64,000 nt of DNA from Brachycybe producta (taxonomy: Eukaryota > Arthropoda > Diplopoda > Playtdesmida > Andrognathidae). The first letter of the stretch is position 1; each line of letters begins with the position of its first letter. Position numbers and translations under genes: made by a program. The stretch spans positions 170,001 through 234,000 of the forward strand of contig JAUPFP010000038.1 in assembly GCA_036925085.1 (NCBI GenBank), read 5' to 3'. The notes beneath the pieces are model-generated. The model made no database searches, was not told the DNA's origin, and worked only from the letters and a program-made list of their open reading frames with translations. This document shows positions 63,383 to 64,000 of the stretch, piece by piece.

Positions 63383-63680
63383 CCGAACTCTTTTGATTAT
63401 TCTGTCTTTCAGAAACAAAAGAGAAACTAGAAAGTGATTTAGAAACTAGAAGTTGTAGCTCAATCACATGAGCGTATTTTCATGTTGATATCTTTCAAAC
63501 TAAACTTTTTAAAGACAAATATTTTAAAATACCTTCTGCATAAAGTTAAGTCATTTTCAAATTCACATTAAAGTTTATTTTGAAAACTATTAACATTAAA
63601 AAAAAACTGACGTAATTTAGCTACACCTACCCTAGTTTCTCTTAATTTTGAACCTGAAAGACAGAATAATCAAGTGTCTG
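63383..63680. mobile_element. MITE of the AAACTAGAAGGGTA family, full copy
   Basis: CCGAACTCTTTTGATTATTC, TGTCTTTCAG and TTTAGAAACTAGAAGTTG on the left are mirrored by ACCCTAGTTTCTCTTAATTT, CTGAAAGACAGAATAATC and AAGTG on the right. It lies in the putative intron of the gene that starts at 62981. Confidence 0.75.
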
Positions 63681-64000
63681 AAAAGCACTTTCATTATAAA
63701 AACACACCTTAACGCAACATAATTTTCCTAAAGGTTTCCAATGACCAACAAGTGACCACAGCTCGTCTCAAGTGCCAAATGTGTTTTTCTTTTATAAATG
63801 AAATCCATTTCCGGAACCAACATGCAAAAAAAAAACACATCACAGATGACCACAAATTTAGGATTTAAAAATTCACTAGAAGAAAACTTCGACCATAGGG
63901 TCAAATTGTTGCCTTGATTTGACAAAACAAATAAATAATATTAAATATATATATATATATAAATGCTTACCAAATAGTCCAAATAATCATCCAGAGTAAT

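Overview
This is eukaryotic nuclear DNA from an invertebrate animal. It is AT-rich (roughly one third G+C by eye), its genes are split by many short introns (often 60-120 bp), and all five recognisable genes are conserved animal housekeeping or regulatory genes. There is no bacterial-style operon structure, no CRISPR array, and I recognised no rRNA or tRNA gene. The proteins do not let me name a phylum. The CtBP sequence is of the general invertebrate type.

Layout. 1-2.6 kb: no gene; a GC/AT-alternating minisatellite bounded by short inverted repeats. 2.7-10.5 kb (+): dynactin subunit 1 (p150Glued), 30 coding exons, 1260 aa, complete. 11.6-14.3 kb (-): a PC-esterase domain-containing protein (PCED1/FAM113 type), 6 coding exons, 384 aa, with one GC-AG intron. 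14.7-19.9 kb: small inverted-repeat transposons and the A/T-rich probable 3' UTR of the next gene. 19.9-22.9 kb (-): C-terminal-binding protein (CtBP), 7 coding exons, 423 aa, with one GC-AG intron. 23-45.7 kb: about 22 kb without convincing coding exons, full of MITE-like elements, a 2.2 kb foldback transposon nested inside a MITE, a pogo-like element, a hAT-like element, TA arrays and homopolymer runs; a more GC-rich promoter-like patch lies at 43.5-44.65 kb. 45.7-47.9 kb (+): MAEA (GID9-type E3 ubiquitin ligase subunit), 9 coding exons, 396 aa, including a textbook U12-type AT-AC intron. 48.1-52.1 kb (-): tRNA pseudouridine synthase PUS1, 14 coding exons including a 28-nt microexon, 465 aa, tail-to-tail with MAEA. 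52.3-62.4 kb: no convincing gene; repeats and a perfect 59-bp inverted repeat. 62.5-64 kb: the probable first exons of an unrecognised plus-strand gene that runs off the window, and a possible divergent minus-strand exon.

The genes do not form a pathway: dynein cargo transport, a putative esterase, transcriptional corepression, ubiquitin ligation and tRNA modification. Exon models were built by hand from reading-frame continuity, splice signals and remembered family sequences. All coding totals are divisible by three and every splice phase agrees. The most notable points are the splicing oddities (AT-AC intron, two GC-AG introns, microexon, an in-frame open intron) and the dense, partly nested set of non-autonomous transposons.
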